64,000 nt of DNA from JACVRW01 sp963837445 (GTDB lineage Bacteria > Actinomycetota > Thermoleophilia > Solirubrobacterales > Thermoleophilaceae). The stretch spans positions 186,001 to 250,000 of the forward strand of contig CAWINK010000003.1 of the NCBI GenBank assembly GCA_963837445.1, in the 5' to 3' direction. The translations under genes and the position numbers were made by a program. The notes under the pieces were generated by a model. It was not told the origin of the DNA, searched no databases, and was given only the letters and a program-made list of their open reading frames with translations. Of this stretch, positions 8,488 to 17,332 are shown piece by piece (within the stretch, counting starts at the first letter, position 1; every line of letters begins with the position of its first letter).

Positions 8488-9185
8488 CGGTCGTGCATCA
8501 GCCCCACGGCCTCGATGGCCCAGGCGGGCTGCTCGCATACGACCCGTGGCAGATGACGCTCGGCGAACGCGCCGCGCTCGAGGGATTGCTCGCCCGCCTC
8601 ACGCCGGCGGTGGCGATCGAGATCGGCACCGCGGAGGGCGGGAGCACACGCTGCCTGGCGCGCCATTGCCGCGAGATCCACTCGTTCGACCTCGCCCACC
8701 CTGAGGGGCTCACGGCCGAGCTGCCCGCCGTGGTCACGCACACCGGGGACAGCCACCTGCTGCTTCCCCGCTTCCTCGAGCGTCTGGCGGGCCAAGGTCG
8801 CACCGTGGACTTCGCGCTCGTGGACGGCGACCACTCGAGCGATGGCGTTCGCCGCGACCTGAAGGACCTGCTCTCCTCGCCCGCGCTGAGGCGGGCGCTG
8901 ATCGTGGTCCACGACACCGCCAACGAGGCCGTCCGGTCGGGTGTATGCGAGCTCGCGCTCGAGGACCATCCTTCGGTGGCCTACGTGGACCTCGATTTCG
9001 TGGCCGGTCACCTGAGCGCGACCGGCGCGTTCGCGGGGCAGCTCTGGGGTGGCCTCGGGCTGGTCGTGGTCGACTCTGTGGCCCGAGCCGCGCGGCCCGC
9101 AGGCCAAGCCGACGCCTTCCACCCCGCCGGCGAGCTCCTGCGCGTGGCGCGCGACCTGGGGCCGGCGCCCGCACTCGGCCGCTAG
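8484..9185 (+). CDS. Class I SAM methyltransferase (CmcI/Methyltransf_24-like)
   Basis: 233 aa. AIEIGTAEGGSTRCLARH is a SAM-binding motif I of the type seen in cephalosporin-hydroxylase-like and Methyltransf_24 proteins. It is followed by EIHSFDLAHPEG (acidic residue contacting the ribose), VDFALVDGDHSSDGVRRDL and a characteristic ALIVVHDTANEAVRSG. GTG at 8484 overlaps the acyltransferase stop by 4 nt, making it the third gene of a coupled operon. It probably methylates a sugar hydroxyl in the same glycan; this is context inference. The 3' end overlaps the convergent phosphatase gene by 4 bp. Confidence 0.72.
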   Translation: MTVVHQPHGLDGPGGLLAYDPWQMTLGERAALEGLLARLTPAVAIEIGTAEGGSTRCLARHCREIHSFDLAHPEGLTAELPAVVTHTGDSHLLLPRFLERLAGQGRTVDFALVDGDHSSDGVRRDLKDLLSSPALRRALIVVHDTANEAVRSGVCELALEDHPSVAYVDLDFVAGHLSATGAFAGQLWGGLGLVVVDSVARAARPAGQADAFHPAGELLRVARDLGPAPALGR

Positions 9186-10825
9186 GCCAGGCGCTGCTCC
9201 AGCACGCAATCGAGCCGGGCGCTCTCTTCATCCACGGGCACGGCCTTGTCGAGGCGCATGTCGATCCGGAGGCCGTCGATCGTGAGCGTGGCCACCTGGT
9301 TGTCGAACCAGGGCCCGTCGCCGATCATCCGCCAGCCGATGCCGGGGTCACGGACGCCCGCGAGCCGGGCGATGGCGCGCGTGGCCCATGCGGCCGGCCG
9401 CGACATGGCCATCCTGATCTGGCGCCGCTCGCCCTTGCCCAGCGGGTTGCGGTAGGGCGAGCAGACGGCCTGCCAAACGTTGCTGCGCATGCCGGTCCCG
9501 CGCGGATAGCCGACCTCGAAGAGGTAGGCGTGGTGCACGTCGCCTGAGAGGGCCACGATCGAGGCGGGCGGCTCGCCGCGCTCGCCCGTGCCGATCGATC
9601 TGAACAGGTCCGCCAGGCGCGCGAAGGAGTCCTGGAAGGCCGCCCAGTGCTCCATGTCCAAGGCCTGGCGGATCTTCTCGGCTATCCCAGCTGCGGGACG
9701 GCCCCAGGCGCCACCCGCCACCGCCTCGCTCCAGGCCTCGCCGAAGTGCATCCCGCGCCCGAGGAGCCACGGCAGCGACGTGCCGATCAGCAGGTGGTCG
9801 AAGTCGCCCGTGGCGTGCTCGTACACCCACTGCCACTCCTCCTCGTCGAGCATCGAGCGCTTGCCCTCCTCGAGCACGCGCCCGGCGCGCGAGTCGATCA
9901 CGATCAGGCGCGTGCGCCCGAGGTCGCGGCAGTAGCTCCAGCGCGCTCCGTCGGTCTCGCGGTCGGCGCGGTGGGCGAAGTCCTTGAGCAGCTCCTCGGC
10001 GTCGTCGCTCGCCTTGACCTTCGCCAGCAGCTCGTCGTCCCTGTGGGACTCGGGCGCCAGGTTCCCGAGGTGCTGGTAGACCCAGTACGACGACAGCGCC
10101 CCCATGATGTGCTCGTTCCACCACTCGTGCTTGCGCGCCTCCTCGACCCACGCCTGGGAGATGTTCCAGTCGTCGTGCACGTCGTGGTCGTCGAAGATCA
10201 TCATCGTCGAGACGGTGGAGAGGAGCCAGCGGATCTCGGGGTCGCTCCAGCTCTCGAGGTAGAGCTGCGTGTAGTCCTCGAAGTCGAGCACGCGCTCGCC
10301 GGGCGGCTCGGATGGGTCGCGCCTCGTCTCGATGAACGAGCGCGTGGCGGGCGACACCTCGTCGGCGTAGACCTGGTCGCCGAGCATCAGCAGCACGTCG
10401 GGCCAGCTCTCACGGGGCTCGTCGCGCATGCGCAGGGCCAAGGTGCGCAGAGCATCGATCTCGCGCCCGCGCTCGTCCTCGTCCTTCCTCAGCGCGAACG
10501 GCGGCTCGTGCGGAGCGGCCACGCGGCAGGAGCCGAACGCGATCTGGAGCGGCGTGTCCTTCGGGTAGGTGTGGAACGCGCTCGCGGGGAAGCCGTCGTC
10601 GCGTGGCCAGACGCGCTGGCCGTCGAGCTTCACGTCGTACTCGTGCCAGCTGCCGCGCTCGAGCTCGCCGCAGCAGACGAGGGCGTAGTGGTGGTCGCAG
10701 ACGCAGAACGTGCGCTCGCGCGTGCCGAGGATCTCGACCTCGCACGCGGAGTCGGTCTCCACCCAGAGCACCGCGTCGGTCTCGCCGACGTATCGGAGCA
10801 GGGGGCCTAGCACGAGCGAGGGCAT
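9182..10825 (-). CDS. PhoD-like metallophosphatase (alkaline phosphatase D family)
   Basis: 547 aa. Metallophosphatase motifs in order: LQIAFGSCRVA, DVLLMLGDQVYADEVSP (GD metal ligand), STMMIFDDHDVHDDWNIS (DDHD), then VALSGDVHHAYLFEV (GDVHH). These are characteristic of PhoD-family phosphatase/phosphodiesterases, which use calcium and iron. Unlike classic PhoD, no Tat signal is present: the protein starts MPSLVLGPLLRYVGETDAVLWVE, an N-terminal beta-sandwich-like domain, so it is probably cytoplasmic. It stands alone between convergent and divergent neighbours. Substrate unknown; phosphodiester cleavage is the family expectation. Confidence 0.85.
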   Translation of the reverse strand: MPSLVLGPLLRYVGETDAVLWVETDSACEVEILGTRERTFCVCDHHYALVCCGELERGSWHEYDVKLDGQRVWPRDDGFPASAFHTYPKDTPLQIAFGSCRVAAPHEPPFALRKDEDERGREIDALRTLALRMRDEPRESWPDVLLMLGDQVYADEVSPATRSFIETRRDPSEPPGERVLDFEDYTQLYLESWSDPEIRWLLSTVSTMMIFDDHDVHDDWNISQAWVEEARKHEWWNEHIMGALSSYWVYQHLGNLAPESHRDDELLAKVKASDDAEELLKDFAHRADRETDGARWSYCRDLGRTRLIVIDSRAGRVLEEGKRSMLDEEEWQWVYEHATGDFDHLLIGTSLPWLLGRGMHFGEAWSEAVAGGAWGRPAAGIAEKIRQALDMEHWAAFQDSFARLADLFRSIGTGERGEPPASIVALSGDVHHAYLFEVGYPRGTGMRSNVWQAVCSPYRNPLGKGERRQIRMAMSRPAAWATRAIARLAGVRDPGIGWRMIGDGPWFDNQVATLTIDGLRIDMRLDKAVPVDEESARLDCVLEQRLA

Positions 10826-10860
10826 GCTTCGACCGTACCCCGGGGAGTAGCTTTCGGATC

Positions 10861-12186
10861 GTGGACTCGCAGCTTCAGGAGGTGGGGCGGTCCATCCACG
10901 CCGCCTTTCCCGGGAAGTCGCGGCACCCGCTGCGCGCGCTCGACGAGCGCGCGATGGAGCTGGCCTCGCGCGACGCGGAGCTGCGTGCGGCGCTGTTCCG
11001 CTTCGTGGACGTGACGCCGGCCTGCCGCTCGCTCGACGACCTAGCCAGGCATCTCGCCGGCTACCTCGAGGAGGTGGACGAGCGTCCGCCGCCGATCGAG
11101 GCGGCCATGCGGATGTCGGGCTCGAAGGCTGGGCGCGCCGCGCTCGGCGCGGCAGCCGCGGCGGGTGTGCGCCACATGGCGCATCGCTTCATCGTGGGCG
11201 AGACTCCCAAGGCCGCCCTGAAGACGATCCGCCACCTCTGGGAGCACGGGGCGGCGGTCTCCCTCGACCTCCTGGGCGAGGCGACCGTCACCGAGGCCGA
11301 GGCGGACCGCTATGCCGCGCGCTGCCTCGATGCCCTCGAGACGCTGGCCGCCGCGGCCGGCTCGTGGCCGGAGCGCCCGGTGCTCGAGGCGGACTCGCTC
11401 GGCCGGCTCCCGCGCGTGAACCTGTCCGTGAAGGTGTCCGCGCTCACGCCGCTGCTGCGCCCTGAGGCACCCGAGGTGGGACGCGAGGACGCCGCCCGGC
11501 GCATGCGGCCGCTGCTGGTGCGCGCCGCCGAGCTCGGAGCCCACCTGCACATCGACATGGAGTCCGTGGACACGATCGAGGCCACGCTCGGCCTGGTGTT
11601 CGAGCTGCTCGACGAGCCGGAGTTGCGCGATGGGCCCTCCGCGGGCGTCGTGATGCAGGCCTACCTGCGCGAGTCGCCCGAGCAGCTCGAGCGGGTGATT
11701 GCCTGGGGGAGCGCGACGGCGCGCAAGGAGCCCGTCGTGGTGCGCCTCGTGAAGGGTGCCTACTGGGACCACGAGGTGGTGGACGCGCGCCAGCACGGCT
11801 GGACGCCGCCGGTGTTCGAGGACAAGCGCGAGTCGGACCGCAACTTCGAGGCGCTCACGCGGCGGCTGCTCGAGGCGTGGCCGCACGCGCGCCCGGCCAT
11901 CGCCTCGCACAACCTGCGCTCCGTGGCGCACGCGCTGGCCACGGCGAGGGAGCTCGGGCGCGAGGACCGCGACGTGGAGTTCCAGGTCCTGCGCGGGCTC
12001 GGCGACGACCTCGCCGCGGCGCTGGCCGACCTCGGCCAGCGCGTGCGCATCTACTGCCCGGTAGGGGACATGGTGGCCGGGATGGCTTACCTCGTGCGAA
12101 GGCTGCTGGAGAACACCTCGAACGAGTCGTTCCTGGGCGAACAGCAGCGCGGCGTCCCGATCGAACAGCTGCTCGCCGCGCCGTGA
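10861..12186 (+). CDS. Proline dehydrogenase (monofunctional, FAD)
   Basis: 441 aa. Oxidises L-proline to pyrroline-5-carboxylate and passes electrons to the quinone pool. Diagnostic segments: VSLDLLGEATVTEAEADRY, LPRVNLSVKVSALTPLL, HLHIDMESVDTIEATL, GVVMQAYLRESPEQL, VVRLVKGAYWDHEV and the C-terminal FLGEQQRGVPIEQLL. GTG at 10861 is the first start after the divergent phosphatase. The stop overlaps the GTG of the aldehyde dehydrogenase by 4 nt, so the two steps of proline catabolism are coupled as separate proteins instead of the fused PutA of Gram-negatives. No regulator is adjacent. Confidence 0.93.
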   Translation: MDSQLQEVGRSIHAAFPGKSRHPLRALDERAMELASRDAELRAALFRFVDVTPACRSLDDLARHLAGYLEEVDERPPPIEAAMRMSGSKAGRAALGAAAAAGVRHMAHRFIVGETPKAALKTIRHLWEHGAAVSLDLLGEATVTEAEADRYAARCLDALETLAAAAGSWPERPVLEADSLGRLPRVNLSVKVSALTPLLRPEAPEVGREDAARRMRPLLVRAAELGAHLHIDMESVDTIEATLGLVFELLDEPELRDGPSAGVVMQAYLRESPEQLERVIAWGSATARKEPVVVRLVKGAYWDHEVVDARQHGWTPPVFEDKRESDRNFEALTRRLLEAWPHARPAIASHNLRSVAHALATARELGREDRDVEFQVLRGLGDDLAAALADLGQRVRIYCPVGDMVAGMAYLVRRLLENTSNESFLGEQQRGVPIEQLLAAP

Positions 12187-13730
12187 GCTTCCGCAACGAG
12201 CCGATCCTGGAGCTGCGCCGCGCCCCCGCGCGCGAGTCGCTGCTCGACGCGCTGCGGGGCCTCGATGCCCGGCTGCCGCTGGAGGTCCCGGTCCTCGTGG
12301 GCGGCGAGCGCGGCGCCGCGTCCGGACTCGACTCGACGGATCCCGGCGCGCCGGGGCGGCTGGTGGCGCGCGCCGGCAGCGCCACCGAGGCCGACGCGGC
12401 CGCGGCGGTGGAGGCCGCCGGGCGCGGCTTCCGCGACTGGGGCTCCAGGCCGGCGGCCGAGCGCGCCGAGGTTCTGCGGCGCGCGGCTCAGATCCTGCGC
12501 GAGCGCCGCCTCGAGCTGGCGGCGCTTCAGGTGCGCGAATGCGCGAAGCCGTGGCCGGAGGCCGACGGCGACGTGTGCGAGGCGATCGACTTCCTCGAGT
12601 ACTACGCGCTCGAGGCGCTCGAGCTCGACGCCGGCCGCCAGCTCGTGCAGGTGCCGGGCGAGCGCAACACGATGCGCTTCGCGCCGCGCGGGGTGGCGGC
12701 CGTGATCGCGCCCTGGAACTTCCCGCTCGCGATCCCATGCGGCATGACCGCCGCGGCGCTGGCAGCCGGGAATGCGGCGGTCCTGAAACCCGCCGAGCAG
12801 TCGCCGGCGAGCGCCGCTGCGCTCGTGGACGCGCTGCACGAGGCGGGCGTCCCACGCGAGGCGCTCTCGCTGTTGCCCGGCTACGGGGAGGCCGGTGCCG
12901 CCCTGGTGCGCGACCCGCGCGTGCACGTGATCGCGTTCACCGGATCGAGCGCGGTGGGGCTCGAGATCCTGCGCGCCGCTGCCGAGACGCCCGACGGGCA
13001 GGGCCACGTGAAGCGCGTGGTGTCGGAGATGGGCGGCAAGAACTGCGTGATCGTGGATGGGGACGCCGATCTCGACGAGGTGGTGCCGGAGCTCGTGCAC
13101 TCGGCCTTCGGGTACGCGGGGCAGAAGTGCTCCGCCGCGGCGCGCGTGCTCGTGCACGAGGCCGCGGCCGACACGCTGCTCGAGCGGCTGGCCGGCGCGG
13201 TGAGCGTGCTCGACGTGGGTCAGGCGGAGCGCTTCGCCACCGAGGTGCCGCCGGTGATCGAGCGCGAGGCGCAGGAGCGCGTTCGCCGCTACGCCGCGAT
13301 GGCCGAGCCGATCGCACAGGTCGAGTCCGTTCCGGACGAGGGCTGGTTCTGCGCGCCGACGCTCGTGGCTGACCTCCCGGACGACTCCCCGGTGCTGAGC
13401 GAGGAGATCTTCGGGCCCGTCCTGGCGCTCACACGGGTGAAGAGCGCCGACGAGGCCTGCGACATCGTCGATGCACTTCCCTTCGCTCTCACGGGCGGCC
13501 TCTTCTCGCGCAGCCCCGCCACAGTCGAGCGCATCGCGGCGCGGCTGCCGGTCGGCAACCTGTACGTGAACCGCGGTATCACCGGAGCGATGGTCGGGCG
13601 CCAGCCGTTCGGCGGCAACAGGCGCTCGGGAATCGGCTCCAAGGCGGGCGGGCCGGACTACCTGCTTCAGTTCGTGGAGCCAAGAGTGGTCACGGAAAAC
13701 ACGATGCGACACGGAATACCCGTCGATTGA
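12183..13730 (+). CDS. pruA: L-glutamate gamma-semialdehyde (P5C) dehydrogenase
   Basis: 515 aa aldehyde dehydrogenase completing proline breakdown: oxidises P5C/glutamate semialdehyde to glutamate with NAD+. Motifs: VIAPWNFPLAIPCGM, FTGSSAVGLEIL, VSEMGGKNCVIVDGDADLDE (catalytic Glu region) and AFGYAGQKCSAAARVLVHE, in which GQKCSA contains the catalytic Cys. The late EEIFGPVLALTRV and C-terminal KAGGPDYLLQFVEPR are typical of the RocA/PruA group. Translation is coupled to the proline dehydrogenase by a GTGA overlap. Length matches the family. Confidence 0.92.
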   Translation: MSFRNEPILELRRAPARESLLDALRGLDARLPLEVPVLVGGERGAASGLDSTDPGAPGRLVARAGSATEADAAAAVEAAGRGFRDWGSRPAAERAEVLRRAAQILRERRLELAALQVRECAKPWPEADGDVCEAIDFLEYYALEALELDAGRQLVQVPGERNTMRFAPRGVAAVIAPWNFPLAIPCGMTAAALAAGNAAVLKPAEQSPASAAALVDALHEAGVPREALSLLPGYGEAGAALVRDPRVHVIAFTGSSAVGLEILRAAAETPDGQGHVKRVVSEMGGKNCVIVDGDADLDEVVPELVHSAFGYAGQKCSAAARVLVHEAAADTLLERLAGAVSVLDVGQAERFATEVPPVIEREAQERVRRYAAMAEPIAQVESVPDEGWFCAPTLVADLPDDSPVLSEEIFGPVLALTRVKSADEACDIVDALPFALTGGLFSRSPATVERIAARLPVGNLYVNRGITGAMVGRQPFGGNRRSGIGSKAGGPDYLLQFVEPRVVTENTMRHGIPVD

Positions 13731-13748
13731 GCGGGTAGAGAGGAACAT

Positions 13749-14030
13749 ATGATCGGAGCAATCATTCTCGGCCTGCTGGCCGGATTCATAGCCAAGGCAC
13801 TGATGCCCGGAGACGATCCCGGCGGGTTCTTCGTAACGATCCTGCTGGGCCTGGCGGGCGCGCTCGTGGGCTTTTTCCTGTTCACAGAGCTGCTCGGGAT
13901 CGGGGACAGCGAAATGTTCGACCTCGGCGGCCTGATCGGCGCGATCATCGGAACGATGATCCTGCTGGGCATCTACAGGGTGGTCGCCGGAGGCGACGAC
14001 AAGCCTCACAGTCCCGCCACCACGCCCTAA
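13749..14030 (+). CDS. GlsB/YeaQ/YmgE family small membrane protein
   Basis: 93 aa with three hydrophobic segments. It begins MIGAIILGLLAGFIAKALMPG, the hallmark of transglycosylase-associated/YeaQ proteins, followed by GFFVTILLGLAGALVGFFL and GLIGAIIGTMILLGIY, with a short polar tail. An AGAGGA ribosome-binding site lies 5-8 nt before the ATG. Family members are often stress-induced inner-membrane proteins of unknown mechanism. The gene sits alone, 18 bp after pruA on the same strand, so read-through is possible. Confidence 0.85.
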   Translation: MIGAIILGLLAGFIAKALMPGDDPGGFFVTILLGLAGALVGFFLFTELLGIGDSEMFDLGGLIGAIIGTMILLGIYRVVAGGDDKPHSPATTP

Positions 14031-14076
14031 TCAGCGCGCGTTTGCGGCGGGCCCACCCTCTAGTGTGTGGCTCGCC

Positions 14077-15528
14077 GTGAGCGTTCCTGCCTTCGATCTA
14101 CAGTCGCACTCGCTCCACTCCGACGGCGCGTTGCCGGCCGCTCAGGTGGTCGAGAACGCCGCCCTTGCCGGAGTCGAGCTGCTTGCGCTGTCCGACCACG
14201 ACACCGTCGACGGTGTCGACGAGGCGCTCGCCGCGGGAGCCGTGCACGGCGTCCGGGTGGTCCCCGCCACCGAGATCTCGGCGGTTGACGGGTCCTACGA
14301 GGACCTGCACGTGCTCGGCTACGGGATCGACCACCGCAGCGCGCTGCTGGGCGAGCGCCTGCTCGACGCGCGGGCGGACCGCGAGCGCCGCGCCGACGCG
14401 ATGTCCGACCGTCTGCGCGAGCTCGGCTTCGAGGTCGACCCGGCTCCGATCGAGGCGCGCAAGGCGTCCGGCAAGCCGGTCGGGCGGCCGCACCTGGCCG
14501 CTTCCGTCCTGGCTCACCCCGCCAACGCCGAACGCCTATCTGAAGAGGGACACACGGATGTCTCCTCGTTCATCCCCGCTTACTTGATTCAGGGCAAGCC
14601 CGGCTACGTGGCGCGCTCGCACCCCACCGTCGAGGAGGCGATCGGCTGGATTCACGACGCCGCGGGGGTTGCTGTGTGGGCGCACCCGTTCTGGGACGTC
14701 GATGCCGGCGACGAGGTGTGCGCCTCCATCGACCGCTACCGCGCCGCGGGACTTGACGGGGTCGAGGTCTTCTACACCTCTCATACGCGGGCGCAGACGG
14801 TTCTGTTGGCGCAGCGCTGTGAGGAGCTGGGCCTGCTGATGACGGGGTCGTCGGACTACCACGGTCCCGACCACCGCCTGTTCAGCCGCTTCCGCGCCTT
14901 CGACCTTCACGGCTGCGAGCCGAACCTCGGTCCGATCGCACACGGCACGCTCGCGGCGCCCGCGCGCACCGGCTCGGGCCTCTGCTTCTGGCTCACCGGC
15001 CTGTCCGGTTCGGGCAAGTCGACCGTCGGCCGGCTGGCCGCGGGCCAGCTGCGCGACCGCGGCCACCACGTGGAGGTGCTCGACGGTGACGACGTGCGCC
15101 AGAACCTGTGTGCCGGTCTCGGCTTCTCGCGCGAGGACCGCGACGTGAACGTGCGCCGCATCGCCTGGGTCGCCGACCTTCTGTCACGCAACGGCGTGGT
15201 GACCTTCGTGGCGGCCGTCTCCCCCTACCGCGGCACCCGCGACGAGGCCCGCGCCCGCATGGGCGAGCGCTTCGTGGAGGTGCACGTGCGCGCATCGGTC
15301 GAGGAGTGCGAGCGCCGCGACGTGAAGGGCCTCTACGAGCGCGCCCGCACGGGCGAGATCCAGGCCTTCACCGGCGTCTCGGACCCATACGAGGAGCCAC
15401 TCGCCGCCGAGCTGACGCTCGAGACCGAGGCCGAGTCGCCCGAGGAGTCGGCGGCGAAGCTCGTGGAGTACGTGGAGCAGCGCCTGTCGGGGTCGGACGC
15501 CGAGCGCGAAGCAGCCCCGAGCGCCTGA
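14077..15528 (+). CDS. PHP-domain phosphoesterase fused to adenylylsulfate (APS) kinase
   Basis: About 483 aa, a two-enzyme fusion. Residues 1-290 form a complete PHP domain of the TrpH/YciV (COG0613) type: QSHSLHSDG (HxH), LALSDHDTVDG, VPATEIS, GRPHLAASVL, VAVWAHPFWD and GSSDYHGPDH, covering all the usual metal ligands. Residues about 300-470 form an APS kinase (CysC): P-loop GLSGSGKST at 308-316, LDGDDVRQNL, GFSREDRDVNVRRI, FVAAVSPYRGTRD and DVKGLYERARTGEI with FTGVSDPYEEP. APS kinase makes PAPS from APS and ATP. Some COG0613 PHP enzymes dephosphorylate pAp-type 3',5'-bisphosphates, others are RNases. GTG at 14077 is preferred; GTG at 14065 is also in frame. No frame break separates the domains. 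Confidence 0.88.
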   Translation: MSVPAFDLQSHSLHSDGALPAAQVVENAALAGVELLALSDHDTVDGVDEALAAGAVHGVRVVPATEISAVDGSYEDLHVLGYGIDHRSALLGERLLDARADRERRADAMSDRLRELGFEVDPAPIEARKASGKPVGRPHLAASVLAHPANAERLSEEGHTDVSSFIPAYLIQGKPGYVARSHPTVEEAIGWIHDAAGVAVWAHPFWDVDAGDEVCASIDRYRAAGLDGVEVFYTSHTRAQTVLLAQRCEELGLLMTGSSDYHGPDHRLFSRFRAFDLHGCEPNLGPIAHGTLAAPARTGSGLCFWLTGLSGSGKSTVGRLAAGQLRDRGHHVEVLDGDDVRQNLCAGLGFSREDRDVNVRRIAWVADLLSRNGVVTFVAAVSPYRGTRDEARARMGERFVEVHVRASVEECERRDVKGLYERARTGEIQAFTGVSDPYEEPLAAELTLETEAESPEESAAKLVEYVEQRLSGSDAEREAAPSA

Positions 15529-15576
15529 ACGACAGCATTGAAGGGTGCCCGCTGCGCCAGCTGCGGCCCACTCCAT

Positions 15577-15610
15577 CCAGATTTTCCCCGCCTATGCGGG
15601 GTAAATCTGG
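15577..15610. terminator. Bidirectional hairpin terminator
   Basis: Near-perfect inverted repeat: CCAGATTT, one T, CCCCGC, loop CTAT, GCGGGG, one T, AAATCTGG. The GC core flanked by T-rich/A-rich arms works on both strands. It sits between the convergent PHP-APS kinase and MFS genes. Confidence 0.75.
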
Positions 15611-15616
15611 AGAGAG

Positions 15617-17332
15617 TCAGGCTGGGCGGGGTTCCGCGCCGGGTGCCGGGGCGCCGGAGGGAGCGCCATCCCCATCGGCAGCGCCCCCTTCGGTGCTGTC
15701 TTTCGGACCCGGTGGCGGGCCCTGGCCGCTCGCCGCCATCGCCTCCTCGCGCGCCTGCGCCGGCGTCCGGCGCAGCGCTCCCATCAGCGGCAGCGCCGAC
15801 AGCACCAGAATTGCCGCCTGGCGGAATGCCCATGCAAAGCCCTCGCGGGCTGAGCCCGCGGTCTGGCGGATGATCTCCTCGTCGAAGCCCGGCTCGGGTT
15901 CGAAGCGATCCTCGGTGCCGCCCGTGTAGTCGTGCAGCGTCGACTGGATCACCATCCCGGCGAGCGGCTTCGGAATCTCCCAGTCGGCCACGATGTCGTC
16001 GATCTCGTCCTCGGCGAACCAGGACATGTGGGCGTGGAGCGCTCCCCCGAAGGTCGCGATCAGGATCGCAACGCCCAGCGCGGCGCCGAGCTGGCGCGCC
16101 GTGTTGAGCACCCCCGAGGCGAGCCCAAGCTCCTGGCCGGTCACGGCACCCATCGCTCCCACGTTCAGTGCCGGGAAGCCGATTCCCATCCCGAACCCGA
16201 TCATCATGAGCCCCGGCAGGATGCGGATGTACGCCCAGGCGTCGTCCGCGGTCGAGGGGAGGAACGACACCCACAGCATCCCCACTGCCATGATTATCAG
16301 TGCCGGTTTTGCGAGCTCGCCGGGCGGCCGGGCGTCCGCGGCGCGGCCCACGAACGGCCACGCCACCAGGCCGCACAGCGGGACCGGCACGATCGCGAAC
16401 GCCGCCTCGAGCTGCGTGTAGCCCCACAGGTTCACGAACACGAGCGAGAGCAGCAGCAGCGAGCCGATCGCCCCGGCGGCGAAGAACAGCATCCCGATGT
16501 TCGCGTTGCGGAACTGGCGGTTCGACAGCAGGCCCGGCGTGAGCATCGGGTCGGGCGCCCGCCGCTCCCACCAGAAGAACAGGACTCCCAGCAGGATCGC
16601 CCCCTGCATCAGGCTGAGCCAGAGCGGCAGGTCGCCGCCGAAGGGGTTCGCCTCGACCAGCGCCATCGTCAGGAACAGCACGGCGCCGCCGAGCAGGAGC
16701 ATGCCGCGCACGTCCACCTGCTTGCCGACCGCGCTGAGGTCCCAGGTCTCCGGCCACCAGCGGAGCGCCAGGATGATTCCGACGATGCCGAACGGGATGT
16801 TGATGAGGAAGATCCAGTGCCAGCTCGCCAGCTCGATCAGCACGCCGCCGAGCACCGGCCCGAACGCCGAGGCCACCAGGGCCACCACTGCGATCAGCGC
16901 AAGTCCGAAGCCGCGCTGCTGCGGCGGGAACACGAGGATCGTCATCGCAAAGCCGAGCGGCGCGAGGATGCCGGCGCCGGCGCCCTGGATCACGCGAAAG
17001 ACGATCAGCCACTCGACCGACCACGCAACCGCACAGAGCGCCGAGCCGATCGTGAACACCGCCAGTCCCAGCACGAAGAACTTGCGGCGTCCGAACTGGT
17101 CCGCGAGCCTCCCCATCGACACGAGGAGCACCGCAAAAACGATGTTGTAGGCGTTGATGACCCAGGTGACGGTCCCGATGTCCGTGGACATCTCGTCCTG
17201 GAGCTCCGGGATCGAGATGTTCACGATCGAGATGTCGAGCAGGGCCATCGCCCAGCCGATCATCATCACGCCGAAGATGCGCCACTTGTTCTCGTAGAGG
17301 AACTCGGGGGAGGGGTTGCGGCGCTCTGTCAC
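15617..17332 (-). CDS. MFS transporter, DHA2/EmrB-QacA type (14 TM)
   Basis: 571 aa. It has the DHA2 family signature: WAMALLDISIVNISIPELQDEM in TM1, WVINAYNIVFAVLLVSMGRLADQFGRR (motif A region, loop 2-3), RVIQGAGAGILAPLGFAMT, and FGPVLGGVLIELASWHWIFLINIP (antiporter motif C region). Around fourteen hydrophobic segments are present, with a long cytoplasmic Pro/Gly-rich tail after about residue 510. The family uses the proton gradient to export drugs, lipids or metabolites. GTG at 17332 overlaps the stop of the upstream sulfatase-like gene by 4 nt, so it is the last gene of a three-gene minus-strand operon. Confidence 0.88.
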   Translation of the reverse strand: MTERRNPSPEFLYENKWRIFGVMMIGWAMALLDISIVNISIPELQDEMSTDIGTVTWVINAYNIVFAVLLVSMGRLADQFGRRKFFVLGLAVFTIGSALCAVAWSVEWLIVFRVIQGAGAGILAPLGFAMTILVFPPQQRGFGLALIAVVALVASAFGPVLGGVLIELASWHWIFLINIPFGIVGIILALRWWPETWDLSAVGKQVDVRGMLLLGGAVLFLTMALVEANPFGGDLPLWLSLMQGAILLGVLFFWWERRAPDPMLTPGLLSNRQFRNANIGMLFFAAGAIGSLLLLSLVFVNLWGYTQLEAAFAIVPVPLCGLVAWPFVGRAADARPPGELAKPALIIMAVGMLWVSFLPSTADDAWAYIRILPGLMMIGFGMGIGFPALNVGAMGAVTGQELGLASGVLNTARQLGAALGVAILIATFGGALHAHMSWFAEDEIDDIVADWEIPKPLAGMVIQSTLHDYTGGTEDRFEPEPGFDEEIIRQTAGSAREGFAWAFRQAAILVLSALPLMGALRRTPAQAREEAMAASGQGPPPGPKDSTEGGAADGDGAPSGAPAPGAEPRPA

